DNA of 36,634 bases from an uncultured Clostridia bacterium (GCA_946186245.1 CAMHMN010000024.1:1-36634), one strand, 5' to 3'; counted from the stretch's first letter, positions 1 to 8,676 are shown. Program-made: numbers and translations. Notes: generated by a model from the letters alone, not told the origin.

Positions 1-46
1 TCAATTTTAAGTCTTCAGTTTTCAGTTAGCGAACGAACGTGAGCGC

Positions 47-1486
47 CTACTCGCACTTCTCCAATCCGACGCGTAACCTGCGCATGCTTTCCTCACGTCC
101 GAGAATGCCGAGAACTTCCACCGCTCCACCGGGTGTGACCGTTCTGCCGGAAGCGGCAATTCTGACCGGCCACATGAGCAGGCCGTTCTTGACCTCCATA
201 CTCTGCGCCAACCCGATCAGGCAGTCATGAATGGCTTCCTGCGACCATTCAGGCAAGGCTTCCAGCGCGGGAATGACTGCTTCGAGCATGGTCTTGCTGC
301 TCTCGAGCGTGGACTTGGATTTTTTGTTGATGAACAGTTCCGGAGAATAATCGTCCAGTGTGTCGATAAAGTCGATCTGTGCGCCGATTTCTCCCAGAAC
401 CTCGGTGCGCTGGTGCAGGCACTTGGCAATGAGTTCGGTGTCGGCGGTCTCGGATTTGACGGTCTGCTGAATGAAGGGCAGCACCGCTTGGTGGAATTCC
501 TCGTCGCTCATGGCGCGGATGTATTCGGCGTTGAGCCAGCGCAGCTTTTCAGGGTCGAAGATAGCGGGGGACTTGGAAATACCGCCGATGTCGAACACCT
601 GCGTCATCTCGCTGAGGGTGAATTTTTCTTCCTCCCCCTTGGGGCTCCAGCCGAGCAGGGCAATGTAATTGAGAACCGCCTCGGAGACATATCCCTTGGC
701 AATCAGATCCTGATAGCTGGCGTCGCCGTTTCGCTTGGAGAGCTTTGCGTGCGCGTCCTTCATGACGGGAGCACAGTGCACATAGACCGGGCGTTCCCAG
801 CCGAACGCGTCGTAGAGCAGGTTGTACTTCGGTGTGGAAGAAAGATATTCGTTGCCTCGCACGACGTGGGTGATCTTCATCAGGTGATCGTCGATGACAT
901 TGGCGAAATTGTAGGTGGGATAGCCGTCGGATTTGATGAGAATCTGATCTTCCAGCTCGGCGTTGTCGATTTCCACCTGTCCGAACACCGCGTCTTCAAA
1001 GGAAGATGTGCCTTCGCGAGGCATCTTCTGACGTATGACAAACGGCTCTCCCGCAGCAATGCGCCTGTCAGCTTCCTCCAGCGGAATATTGCGGCAGTGT
1101 CCGTCGTATTTGGCGATTCCGCCGGCTTCGGTGTGAAGCGACTCCAGCCTCTCCTTGGTGCAGAAGCAGTAGTAGGCATGTCCCATTTCCACCAGTTTGC
1201 GGGCGTATTCCATATAGATCGGCTTTCGCTCCGACTGAATATAGGGACCGTATTCACCGCCCACGTCGGGACCTTCGTCCCAGAGAAGGCCGGTTTCCCG
1301 CAGGGTGTCATAGATGATGTCCATAGCGCCGTCCTTGAGACGTTCACGGTCGGTGTCCTCAATGCGCAGAATGAAGTCGCCGTCCTCCTTCTTGGCAATA
1401 AGATAGGCGTAAAGCGCGGTGCGCAGGTTGCCGACGTGCATATAGCCGGTCGGAGACGGCGCGAAGCGCGTTCTGATTTTAGTCAT
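47..1486 (-). CDS. gltX: Glutamyl-tRNA synthetase (GluRS)
   Basis: Charges tRNA-Glu with glutamate in the cytoplasm. The protein is 479 residues, the normal bacterial GluRS length. It opens with the class I signature [13 protein letters not shown] (HIGH-like) and carries the KMSKS-like loop as KLSKRNGD after '[11 protein letters not shown]'. The GluRS-type catalytic core is continuous, followed by the helical anticodon-binding region. An upstream in-frame ATG at 1513 would add nine residues, but the ATG at 1486 is preceded by AAAGGA at good distance and gives the family's usual N-terminus ([12 protein letters not shown]). It is transcribed alone, divergently from the GH3 gene. The stop is 46 bp from the window edge, so its terminator lies outside. 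Whether it is discriminating or non-discriminating cannot be told by eye. Confidence 0.97.
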   Translation of the reverse strand: MTKIRTRFAPSPTGYMHVGNLRTALYAYLIAKKEDGDFILRIEDTDRERLKDGAMDIIYDTLRETGLLWDEGPDVGGEYGPYIQSERKPIYMEYARKLVEMGHAYYCFCTKERLESLHTEAGGIAKYDGHCRNIPLEEADRRIAAGEPFVIRQKMPREGTSSFEDAVFGQVEIDNAELEDQILIKSDGYPTYNFANVIDDHLMKITHVVRGNEYLSSTPKYNLLYDAFGWERPVYVHCAPVMKDAHAKLSKRNGDASYQDLIAKGYVSEAVLNYIALLGWSPKGEEEKFTLSEMTQVFDIGGISKSPAIFDPEKLRWLNAEYIRAMSDEEFHQAVLPFIQQTVKSETADTELIAKCLHQRTEVLGEIGAQIDFIDTLDDYSPELFINKKSKSTLESSKTMLEAVIPALEALPEWSQEAIHDCLIGLAQSMEVKNGLLMWPVRIAASGRTVTPGGAVEVLGILGREESMRRLRVGLEKCE

Positions 1487-1545
1487 ATGAATGATTCCTT
1501 TCCAGCAATGCAATTCCGGTTTATTCGGGGCTGCATATTATGATG

Positions 1546-1560
1546 AATGTATAATACATT
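1546..1560. promoter_or_regulatory. 15-bp dyad upstream of gltX
   Basis: A perfect inverted repeat (AATGTAT, one base, ATACATT) lies about 60 bp upstream of the gltX start. A minus-strand TATAAT (1558-1563) abuts and partly overlaps it. It may be an operator near the gltX transcription start, or just AT-rich promoter sequence. No well-spaced -35 hexamer was found. Confidence 0.3.
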
Positions 1561-1675
1561 ATATTTTAACTCTTTGACACATGAATGTCAACTAATTTTA
1601 TTTCAGACAATTCGACGTAAATACGAAGAATTCGACAAAAAATAAGTGCATATTGCAAATATTAACAAAAATTAC

Positions 1676-1705
1676 TTGTAATTTATAGTGCAAATGTGGT
1701 ATTAT
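1676..1705 (+). promoter_or_regulatory. Promoter of the GH3 gene
   Basis: TTGTAA (1676-1681), an 18-bp spacer, then TATTAT (1700-1705) preceded by TGG, which is an extended -10. It lies about 35 bp upstream of the GH3 start codon and is the best sigma-A match in this gap. Confidence 0.5.
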
Positions 1706-1741
1706 TAATTTGTTACATAACAGAAGTAAAGGGTGAGAAGA

Positions 1742-4054
1742 TTGGATGATTCCGAGCTTAACCTTCATAAAAGAATAAATGACGATTTGGATATATGTGT
1801 CGGACAATCCGTTGAATACGGCAAGATCAATATGACCGACGGCGCTCACGGCGCGGCTTATTCTTTCGCAGAGGAGGACAACAATGAAATCCGCGGAGTC
1901 TGTATGCCGTCGCCCTGCGCGCTGGGCTGTTCCTTTGACAGGGAGCTTGTGCGTGAGGTAGGCAGGGCCGTAGGAAGCATTGCCGCAGAAGGCGGCTATA
2001 ACGCGCTGCTTTCTCCCGACGCGGGGGTGGTGCGCAGTCCGCTCTACGGATCGATGGCTGACCGATTCGGCGAGGATCCTTATCTGTGCGGCGTTCTTGC
2101 GGCGGAATGGGTGAGCGGCGTACAGTCGGAAGGAGTCGCCGCGGTGCTGGATTCCTTCGCCGGGAGCAATCAGGCGACCGGCAAATTCACCTGCGACAGT
2201 ATGATTGATAAAAAGGCACTGCACGAGATTTACCTCAAACCGTTTGAAACCGCCGTGAAGCTTTCGCAGCCCAAGGCCGTGCGGTGCGGCATCAATAAGA
2301 TCAACGGTCTGGCAAGCTGCGAAAACCATGTGCTGCTGACCGATATTCTCAAAAGACAGTGGAATTTTGAGGGCGCCGTGCTTACCGATATGCGCATCAC
2401 CGATCCGGCGGAAGCTATGGCGTGCGGAGTGGATCAGTGCTGTCCGGCAGGAGGCTTCAGACAAAAGCGAAGGCTGAAAAAAGCGCTGCGCGACGAGAAA
2501 ATTCCACGACACTATCCGAGAACGGCAGCAGGACGCGTCAAATCGGTTACTTCCTTTGAAGCAAGCGAAATATCCGAGCCGGTCAGTGAGGAAGATTATC
2601 GCGAACTGGCAGTCAGAGCGGCGGAAGCTTCCGCCGTACTGCTCAAAAATCACAAAGGAACCCTTCCGCTGCCGTTGGGAGGCTCCATAGCGCTGATAGG
2701 CCGTCAGGCCAAACAAATGCGGATTCAGCGCGGGGGACTGGGATTCATTGATGGCATTACGGCGCGGAATATGCTGCATGTGTTTGACGACAATCAGATC
2801 CGATACAGATACTGCGAGGGATACGGCGAAGACTCGGCGCAGGACGGTGAGCTGCTTGCCGAAGCGGTGAAATGCGCTTCGGAGTCGGAATTCGCGGTAA
2901 TTTTCGTCGGCTTTGACGACGTTTACGACAACGCGGCTGCCGACCGTTTCACCAATCAGCTTCCCAAGTCGCAAACCAAGCTGATCAGCGCGGTGGCCAA
3001 GGTAAATCCCAACACGGTGGCGGTCATCGGAGGCAGCGCTCTGCCTAAAATGAACTGGATCGGCAAGGTCAAGGCGGCACTGTATCTGCCGCTGGGCGGT
3101 GAGGGAACCGCAGACGCGCTCTACCATCTTCTCTTCGGCTTGACAGATCCCTGCGGCAGACTGTCTGTCAGCTATTCGCTGAATGAGACCGACCTTCCCT
3201 GCGGAGATACCTTCGGCCAGGATGCCGCCGTTTCACAGCACCGCGAGAGCATTTACGTCGGATACCGATATTTCAACAAGGCGGGAATATTCGCCGCCTT
3301 TCCGTTCGGCTACGGTCTGAGCTACACAAAATTCGAATATTCGCGCATGAGAGTGAACGCCTGCTCCGAGGGCTGGGAAGTCACGGTGGACATTAAAAAC
3401 ATCGGCATGAGGGACGGCAGTGAAATCGTGCAATTCTATCTCGAACCGCCGAAGGGAGATAAATTCCGACCTGTGAGGGAGCTGAAGCAGTTCCGCAAGA
3501 TATATTTGGCCAAAGGCGAAAAGCGTACCGTTTCGGTGGTGATACCTCACAGCGCATTTGAATATTACAGCGTTGAATTCGGACGTTGGCGTACAGCGGG
3601 AGGAAGATACCGGATATACGCCGCTGCTTCTTCGGTGGACGTAAGAGCGGAGGCCTGGGTCACAGTGAAAGGGGAACCAATTGAAAAATACAACGTTCCC
3701 CAATGGTATCTCAGGCCGTCCGGAAGACCCGTGGAGAGTGATTTTCTGGGATTGTTCGGTGAACCGACCACCAAAAAGCCGCTTCCCACCGAGCGGAAGT
3801 ATTCTGTGGATGACACCTTGCTTCAGCTTTGTACGATTGGAATCTTCCGGAGCGCGGTAAAAGTAATCAGGTTCATCGCCGATAAGGTCATCGGTGCCAA
3901 AAACCGCAGAGATCCGGAATACGCTGAGCGCATGGACATTGTGCTGAATATGCCGGTCAGGAGGCTGGCAGGGCTTTGCAAGGGATTCTATCCCATGAAG
4001 CTGACGCGGCTGATCATTGCCATTGCCAACCGGCGAGGGAGGAAATCATCATGA
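1742..4054 (+). CDS. Divergent glycoside hydrolase family 3 protein
   Basis: 770 residues with GH3 architecture: an N-terminal barrel (from 'NMTDGAHG'), the middle alpha/beta domain ('ASAVLLKNHKGTLPLP') and a C-terminal fibronectin-III-like domain after 'PFGYGLSYTKF'. GH3 enzymes normally release beta-linked sugars. The presumed nucleophile is Asp216 in 'GAVLTDM', and a Glu sits at 'PLGGEGT', where the acid/base is often found. However, the conserved Lys-His of 'KHFxxN' reads Asp137-Ser138 ('LDSFAGSN'), and the Arg of 'DGPxGLR' is absent ('DGAHGAAYS'), so substrate binding is altered or lost. No signal peptide, so probably cytoplasmic. The TTG at 1742 is chosen because GGGTGAG lies 7-8 nt upstream; the in-frame GTG at 1733 sits inside that site. 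It overlaps the next gene by 4 bp (ATGA), so the two are translationally coupled. Confidence 0.88.
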   Translation: MDDSELNLHKRINDDLDICVGQSVEYGKINMTDGAHGAAYSFAEEDNNEIRGVCMPSPCALGCSFDRELVREVGRAVGSIAAEGGYNALLSPDAGVVRSPLYGSMADRFGEDPYLCGVLAAEWVSGVQSEGVAAVLDSFAGSNQATGKFTCDSMIDKKALHEIYLKPFETAVKLSQPKAVRCGINKINGLASCENHVLLTDILKRQWNFEGAVLTDMRITDPAEAMACGVDQCCPAGGFRQKRRLKKALRDEKIPRHYPRTAAGRVKSVTSFEASEISEPVSEEDYRELAVRAAEASAVLLKNHKGTLPLPLGGSIALIGRQAKQMRIQRGGLGFIDGITARNMLHVFDDNQIRYRYCEGYGEDSAQDGELLAEAVKCASESEFAVIFVGFDDVYDNAAADRFTNQLPKSQTKLISAVAKVNPNTVAVIGGSALPKMNWIGKVKAALYLPLGGEGTADALYHLLFGLTDPCGRLSVSYSLNETDLPCGDTFGQDAAVSQHRESIYVGYRYFNKAGIFAAFPFGYGLSYTKFEYSRMRVNACSEGWEVTVDIKNIGMRDGSEIVQFYLEPPKGDKFRPVRELKQFRKIYLAKGEKRTVSVVIPHSAFEYYSVEFGRWRTAGGRYRIYAAASSVDVRAEAWVTVKGEPIEKYNVPQWYLRPSGRPVESDFLGLFGEPTTKKPLPTERKYSVDDTLLQLCTIGIFRSAVKVIRFIADKVIGAKNRRDPEYAERMDIVLNMPVRRLAGLCKGFYPMKLTRLIIAIANRRGRKSS

Positions 4055-4560
4055 TCATCAGCGATGTTTACAGGTACAAAAACAGCCGTCTTTACGTGGG
4101 AAAAATGTATTCCGAGCTTTCCGGCCAATACATCGACGCCGTGCTTCACGGCAACAGCGAGGAATTCCTGCAATACGCCGACAAATGCGCGGAATATTTC
4201 AACCACCTGCCTGGGGAATTGCTTTCCTTTCTCAGGGAGTGTTCCCTCAGGTACTGTGAGGATATGAGAATCAGCTTCAGCACCGCCTCGCCGGAGGTCC
4301 CGGAGAACGTCACCCAGAACACGATCCTGCATTACGCCCGTGTGAATTCCATCATTATCGAGCCGCCGAAAGACTTCAATGCAATAGGCTTCTCGGTGGA
4401 ATTCAGCTGCGACTGGGAACCGGAGCACGGCATGGAATGGACAATTCGGGACGGCCGGGCGCTGTATGTGGGAGATTTCATGGGTATCAGCCCGTGGTAC
4501 GCCGACAGCGTCTATGAAACGCAGTGCCGCAGCTATGTGTACGATGATTTTTCGTTGTAG
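4051..4560 (+). CDS. Hypothetical protein coupled to the GH3 gene
   Basis: 169 residues, function not recognised. The start codon overlaps the GH3 stop (ATGA), with AGGGAGGAA about 9 nt upstream, so it is clearly the second gene of a two-gene operon. No signal peptide or membrane segment. The last third ('SVEFSCDWEPEHGMEWTIRDGRALYVG') resembles small soluble domains that carry a Trp-Asp/Glu-Glu-His-Gly segment and occur in proteins of unknown function; DUF6985 is one candidate, from memory only. The operon link suggests some tie to the GH3 protein, but nothing in the sequence shows a catalytic role. Confidence 0.8.
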   Translation: MIISDVYRYKNSRLYVGKMYSELSGQYIDAVLHGNSEEFLQYADKCAEYFNHLPGELLSFLRECSLRYCEDMRISFSTASPEVPENVTQNTILHYARVNSIIIEPPKDFNAIGFSVEFSCDWEPEHGMEWTIRDGRALYVGDFMGISPWYADSVYETQCRSYVYDDFSL

Positions 4561-4578
4561 TCTGTTTCATGTATAAAT

Positions 4579-4621
4579 AAAGACACAGACCGTGCCGGAA
4601 AAGCCGTGTCTGTGTCTTTTT
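4579..4621 (+). terminator. Rho-independent terminator after the GH3 operon
   Basis: A 12-bp perfect stem (4579-4590 with 4608-4619) with a 17-nt loop, running into a T tract. The opposite strand is moderately T-rich, so it may also stop the converging AIM24 gene. Confidence 0.85.
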
Positions 4622-4654
4622 GTATGTCGGAAATCAGTTGACTGACGCCGATTA

Positions 4655-5335
4655 TCAGCCCTTGGAAGGAATGTAAGGGATGATGGACTGTGCGAGGCTG
4701 CTGACAGGCATGGACTGGAGATAGACCTTACCGGGACCTGTAACGACCGTGTTGAAAAGACCTTCGCCGCCGAAGAGCACATTCTTGACGCCCTGTATAC
4801 GCTGAATGGAAATCTGGCAGGTTTCGGTCATGGCGGCGAGGTAGCCGGTGTCGACGATGATCTGCTGACCGGGCTGGAGAGTGTACTCGACGACAGAGCC
4901 GTCGATCTCGGCAAATGCCATACCCTGTCCGCTGAGCTTCTGCATGATGAAGCCTTCACCGCCGAAGAAGCCTGCGCCTATCCTCTGCTGGAAGAATACG
5001 GAGAGCTGCACGCCCGCCTCGGCAGCGAGGAAGCCCTTCTTCTGGACAACGATGCTGTTTCCGGGACTAATATTGAAAGGAATGATAGAACCGGGGAAAC
5101 TGGAAGCAAACGCGATAATACCCTGACCGCCCTGTGCGGTGTAGATGTTCTGGAACATGGACTCGCCGCTGAACATTCTGCCGAAGGCCTTGCCGATGCC
5201 GCCGTTGGTGCTGGTTTCCATAAGCATATTGGGGCTCATCCAGCACATCGCGCCGCTTTCGGTGATCATCTTTTCGCCTGCCTGAAGAGTACAGGTGACG
5301 ACCGGTAACGGAGTTCCTACAATTTCATAGGTCAT
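4655..5335 (-). CDS. AIM24/TIGR00266 family protein
   Basis: 226 residues, the usual length of the AIM24 (TIGR00266) family of unknown biochemical role. Characteristic features are the 'AGEKMITESGAMCWMSPN' opening, many glycine-rich beta turns ('GGQGIIAFASSFPGSIIPF', 'GEGFIMQKLSGQG') and 'LQPGQQIIVDTGYLAAM' near the middle, consistent with a double-stranded beta-helix-like fold. No signal peptide or transmembrane segment, so cytoplasmic. The ATG at 5335 has GAGGT about 7 nt upstream. It is a single gene, convergent with the GH3 operon. Family assignment is firm; no function is claimed. Confidence 0.93.
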   Translation of the reverse strand: MTYEIVGTPLPVVTCTLQAGEKMITESGAMCWMSPNMLMETSTNGGIGKAFGRMFSGESMFQNIYTAQGGQGIIAFASSFPGSIIPFNISPGNSIVVQKKGFLAAEAGVQLSVFFQQRIGAGFFGGEGFIMQKLSGQGMAFAEIDGSVVEYTLQPGQQIIVDTGYLAAMTETCQISIQRIQGVKNVLFGGEGLFNTVVTGPGKVYLQSMPVSSLAQSIIPYIPSKG

Positions 5336-5461
5336 AAAATTACCTCACTTTATAGTATTTTTGAATGTATCCGCTCTTTCCGGGGCGAATACTTCCGAAA
5401 ATATTATACCTCACTTCATTTAAAAAATCAATATTTTATTCAAAATCACCTGATTATTTTA

Positions 5462-5489
5462 TTGACATCAGGCAATCATGGGTTATAAT
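5462..5489 (+). promoter_or_regulatory. Consensus promoter ahead of the hairpin repeat
   Basis: Perfect TTGACA (5462-5467) and perfect TATAAT (5484-5489) with a 16-bp spacer. Transcription would start near 5496 and run through the GC-rich repeat for about 345 nt before the next start codon at 5841. Confidence 0.75.
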
Positions 5490-5524
5490 AGGTATATACT
5501 AGCAGGCGATTGTAAAAAGAAAAG

Positions 5525-5670
5525 AAAAAAGCATAGCGCAGCGCCCTAACCAGCGAGCGGATGCGAGCGTGGGGTCCAGGTGGCAAGGCTCCCTGGCGGG
5601 TCAAGGGCAGCGCCCTTGCGGGGGCGGTGGGGCAGAGCCACCACGAGCGAAGCGAAGCTGAGCGAGTAAA
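5525..5670. repeat. GC-rich hairpin-array intergenic element
   Basis: About 145 bp, much richer in G+C than its flanks and made of consecutive short inverted repeats: ccagg...cctgg (5576-5596 area), aagggc-agc-gccctt (5602-5620 area) and ggtgg...ccacc (5625-5645 area). A run rich in 'gcgaagcga'-like units follows. Two short ORFs cross it, but they have no ribosome binding sites and compositions dictated by the repeats. It looks like a copy of the palindromic intergenic elements common in Clostridia genomes, though no second copy exists in this window to prove it. Confidence 0.6.
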
Positions 5671-5840
5671 ATGCACTAAGATTAAAACGGGGTCGGGCGA
5701 ATACCGAAAAGGCAAAAATTTAAAAAAATTCTTCCCCGGACTGGAGAAAAATCACTTTCATCAAAAAAGCCTAAGCCCCATATTACTGGCTTTTTCTACT
5801 TTTGCAATCGGCTAATCCCATAAAGACAGGAGACAAGTAC

Positions 5841-6881
5841 ATGAGTCATCTTCACCAGAATGATTCCGGATATGCCGTATGCGACATCTGCGGCGAAACA
5901 CTTCCCGCAACCGCCACTTTCTGCACTAACTGCGGAGGCAGGAAAATTTCAAGGCACGATCAGCCGGAAAGGGAACTTCCCCTGCAGGAATACACGGAAT
6001 ATCACACCCATGCGCAGAACAGACGTGTCGTGTCGGCACATCATTATACCTCTTACTCGGCGAATGACCAGGGCTTTCTGGTCAATATCCCGCCCGAAGA
6101 ATACGAAGAAGATTATTCGGAAGAATACAGCGAACCATACGAGAATGAATACGAAGAAGACGGGTACGACGAGGACGAATACATTCCCGCTCCCGCGCCA
6201 ACCCCTTCATCTGTCAGAATCATGGCTGTGACAGGCTTTCTGACGGCAGTCTTTGCAGTGGCGCTTGTAGGACTTGTCATTTCGTTGTTTCCCGCCTCAG
6301 ACGAGGTTTCATCCGAAACGCAGACGCCGGTTTCTTCTGTCGCAGACGTTTCTTCGGCGGTTTCTTCCGAAAAGACTGTCGTTCACAAACTGCCGGAAGA
6401 GATTCAGGACGGAAGCTATGAGGTCTTCACCGTCGAAGGCAACACATTCGGCGCTGTAGCGGCTTCATCGTACATTGACGAAAATCTGACCCACGGCTCG
6501 ACGGAACAGGCGTTTGACGGCGAAGTGATAACCTGCTGGCAGGACGGCGTCAAAGGCTACGGAGAGGGAGAATGGCTGATTGCTTTCAATCCTGACAAAT
6601 CCGCCGTTACGGTCAGCAGTATAACGGTTTATAACGGCTATCAGAATACCAAGTACAACAGCAAGTCCAAGGATATGTTCAAAATCAACTCCAGAGTGAG
6701 TGACTTTACGCTGGAATTCGACGACGGTACCACCGAGAGCTTCACGCTTGCCGATAATAAAGATGCGCAGACATTCCAATTCAGCCAGCGTGAAACCTGC
6801 TATGTCCGTTTCATCATAGACGGCGCATACAAAGGAAAAAAATACAAGGACACCTGTATTAGCGAGATCATTTACAAATAA
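5841..6881 (+). CDS. Zinc-ribbon membrane protein with C-terminal discoidin-like domain
   Basis: 346 residues. Residues 14-31 form a CxxC...CxxC zinc ribbon ('CDICGE', 'CTNCGG'). Residues 85-115 are strongly acidic and rich in Tyr/Glu. One membrane helix lies at about 127-150, then a Ser/Val-rich linker. The C-terminal ~130 residues ('AFDGEVITCWQDGV...EWLIAF', 'ITVYNGYQ', 'CISEIIYK') match the discoidin-like 'NADase-type glycan-binding' domain. Topology should place the zinc ribbon inside and the carbohydrate-binding-like domain outside. The ATG at 5841 has AGGAG 8 nt upstream; an earlier TTG at 5802 has none. No enzymatic residues are evident, so a sensing or binding role is inferred. Confidence 0.88.
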   Translation: MSHLHQNDSGYAVCDICGETLPATATFCTNCGGRKISRHDQPERELPLQEYTEYHTHAQNRRVVSAHHYTSYSANDQGFLVNIPPEEYEEDYSEEYSEPYENEYEEDGYDEDEYIPAPAPTPSSVRIMAVTGFLTAVFAVALVGLVISLFPASDEVSSETQTPVSSVADVSSAVSSEKTVVHKLPEEIQDGSYEVFTVEGNTFGAVAASSYIDENLTHGSTEQAFDGEVITCWQDGVKGYGEGEWLIAFNPDKSAVTVSSITVYNGYQNTKYNSKSKDMFKINSRVSDFTLEFDDGTTESFTLADNKDAQTFQFSQRETCYVRFIIDGAYKGKKYKDTCISEIIYK

Positions 6882-6890
6882 TCTTTATTG

Positions 6891-6946
6891 AAAGCGCCGG
6901 TACTTTGGGCCGCAAAAGCTGAAAGTGCCTGCGCTTTTCTTCTTTT
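6891..6946 (+). terminator. Probable terminator of the zinc-ribbon gene
   Basis: Outer stem AAAGCGC (6891-6897) with GCGCTTT (6931-6937), inner ACTTT/AAAGT pairing, then a T-rich run. A second short stem (6943-6950 with 6955-6962) follows. The stem is imperfect. Confidence 0.5.
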
Positions 6947-6978
6947 TGGCTTCTGCCAAAAAACTTTTCTGCAGGTGC

Positions 6979-7007
6979 TTTACTTTTTTACGTCAATCAT
7001 GTATAAT
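6979..7007 (+). promoter_or_regulatory. prfB promoter
   Basis: TTTACT (6979-6984), 17-bp spacer, perfect TATAAT (7002-7007), about 44 bp upstream of the prfB start. The same hexamer pair and spacing occur upstream of the TIR gene at 8724-8752. Confidence 0.6.
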
Positions 7008-7050
7008 ATTTTTTATATGAATCATGTAACGAAAGGCTGAACGAAGTATT

Positions 7051-8175
7051 ATGCTGCAATTTGAAGAACTGATGCTGACGCTGAGAAATCTGAAACCCGA
7101 TATGGATGACCTCAAGGAGGCACTGGGCTATGACAAGCTCTCCTCCGAGGTTGCCGAACTGGAACAGAAGGCTGCCGCTCCCGATTTCTGGGATGATATG
7201 GAAAATTCACAGAAAATACTCAAACGCACGGCAAGCCTCAAAGGTAAACTGGCTGCTTTTGACGCTATCGCCAACAAATACGACGACACCATGACCCTCA
7301 TTGAACTCGGCGATGAGGAAGAAGAGCTGGAACTTCTGGAAGAAGCGCAGACAGAGGTGGACGCCATCAAAAAATCCATTGAAGAACTTCGCCTGACTAC
7401 GCTGCTCACCGGCGAATACGACGCCAACAACGCCATTCTCACCTTCCACGCGGGCGCAGGCGGCACGGAGGCACAGGACTGGGCGGAGATGCTGTTTCGT
7501 ATGTACAACCGCTGGGGTGAACGCCACGGATTCAAGGTCAAGACCATCGATTATCTTGACGGCGACGAGGCAGGTCTGAAAAGTGCTTCCATCCTCATCG
7601 AAGGCAACAACGCATACGGCTACCTCAAGTGCGAAATGGGCGTTCACCGTCTGGTGCGCATTTCCCCCTTTGATTCGTCCGGACGAAGACACACTTCCTT
7701 CGCTTCACTGGAGGTAATGCCCGAAATCGACGATGATGTGGATGTGGAAATCCGTCCGGAAGATCTGCACATAGACACCTACCGTTCCAGCGGCGCCGGC
7801 GGTCAGCACATCAATAAGACCGATTCCGCCGTCAGAATCACTCACATTCCCACCGGCATCGTCTGCGCCTGCCAGAATGAACGCAGTCAGGTGCAGAACA
7901 AGGCGATGGCGATGAAGATGCTCAAATCCAAGCTCATGGAAATCAAGGAGCGCGAAAATCTCGAGAAGATCGAGGACATCAAGGGCGTTCAGAAGGAGAT
8001 TGCATGGGGCAGCCAGATACGCTCCTATGTTTTCATGCCTTATACCCTGGCCAAGGATCACCGCACAGGATATGAGATGGGCAACATCAACGCGGTTATG
8101 GACGGCGACATTGACGGCTTTATCAACGCCTATCTCAAGGCACAGAGTCTCAACGCACTCGGAAACTTCGAATAA
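7051..8175 (+). CDS. prfB: Peptide chain release factor 2 (RF2)
   Basis: 374 residues. Recognises UAA/UGA stop codons and triggers peptide release on the ribosome. The stop-codon recognition tripeptide Ser-Pro-Phe is at 205-207 and the catalytic Gly-Gly-Gln at 250-252 ('SSGAGGQHINKTDSAV'), the RF2 pattern rather than RF1. The reading frame is continuous: the region where many prfB genes have an in-frame UGA and a +1 frameshift (around codons 24-28, 'EALGYDKL') has no stop. An AAGGAGG stretch remains there at 7114-7120, but UGA-dependent autoregulation cannot work. The ATG at 7051 fits the family N-terminus, although its best SD-like AAAGG is distant (about 14 nt). A small membrane protein gene follows closely. 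Confidence 0.97.
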   Translation: MLQFEELMLTLRNLKPDMDDLKEALGYDKLSSEVAELEQKAAAPDFWDDMENSQKILKRTASLKGKLAAFDAIANKYDDTMTLIELGDEEEELELLEEAQTEVDAIKKSIEELRLTTLLTGEYDANNAILTFHAGAGGTEAQDWAEMLFRMYNRWGERHGFKVKTIDYLDGDEAGLKSASILIEGNNAYGYLKCEMGVHRLVRISPFDSSGRRHTSFASLEVMPEIDDDVDVEIRPEDLHIDTYRSSGAGGQHINKTDSAVRITHIPTGIVCACQNERSQVQNKAMAMKMLKSKLMEIKERENLEKIEDIKGVQKEIAWGSQIRSYVFMPYTLAKDHRTGYEMGNINAVMDGDIDGFINAYLKAQSLNALGNFE

Positions 8176-8199
8176 TCACCACAAGGAAGTGGCTAATCT

Positions 8200-8676
8200 A
8201 TGTTTTACATCGGAGAGCTGGCCGCGCTGCTTATCTGCTGGCTGTTCTACTGCGAATTCTATTGGACAATCGAGCAAAAAGTGCTGAAAGCATGCAGCAG
8301 ACAATTGATCGACAAGCGGTGCAAGTCGCTGACCGACCGTTTGTTTTTCTCACCTGTCAGCGGAAAGGCAAGGCTGGGATTTCTTTATTATTTTAACCGG
8401 CTGCTTGTGTATTATCTGACCATTCTGACGCTGGTCCACATCGTTTTCGGCTGGGCGGAGCATCTGCAGGGCACCGTCAGGATTCTCACCACATTCACTC
8501 TGCTCGGTCTGGGAATAACGGCCGCCGTCAAATCACCGTCCAGCACGGATTATATCTGTTCCAATATCGGTGTGTCCTCCAAACGGAACATATTTTTATT
8601 CAAAATACTCTCTTTTGTTTCGATCATCCTGCTCATCATTGTATATCTGTATTTTACATGGGTGTACATGGGTTGA
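8200..8676 (+). CDS. Small multi-pass membrane protein, unknown
   Basis: 158 residues, function not recognised. Hydrophobic segments at roughly residues 5-22, 63-88, 90-112 and 135-156 suggest three or four membrane helices, with a basic cytoplasmic loop ('KACSRQLIDKRCKSLTDR'). The ATG at 8200 is preceded by AAGGAAGTGG. It starts 24 bp after prfB and has no promoter of its own that I can see, so it is probably cotranscribed with prfB. No catalytic or ligand-binding motif is apparent. Confidence 0.75.
   Translation: MFYIGELAALLICWLFYCEFYWTIEQKVLKACSRQLIDKRCKSLTDRLFFSPVSGKARLGFLYYFNRLLVYYLTILTLVHIVFGWAEHLQGTVRILTTFTLLGLGITAAVKSPSSTDYICSNIGVSSKRNIFLFKILSFVSIILLIIVYLYFTWVYMG

Noticed and set aside
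227-1543. 438-codon plus-strand ORF opposite gltX
   Set aside because: It is fully antisense to a clear gltX, has no ribosome binding site and shows no protein family features; its length comes from gltX codon bias.
1598-3127. 509-codon minus-strand ORF opposite the GH3 gene
   Set aside because: Antisense to an unmistakable GH3 frame, with no start signal or recognisable domain.
5476-5815. Two short ORFs across the GC-rich hairpin element
   Set aside because: Their sequences are set by the inverted repeats; neither has a ribosome binding site or a plausible protein composition.
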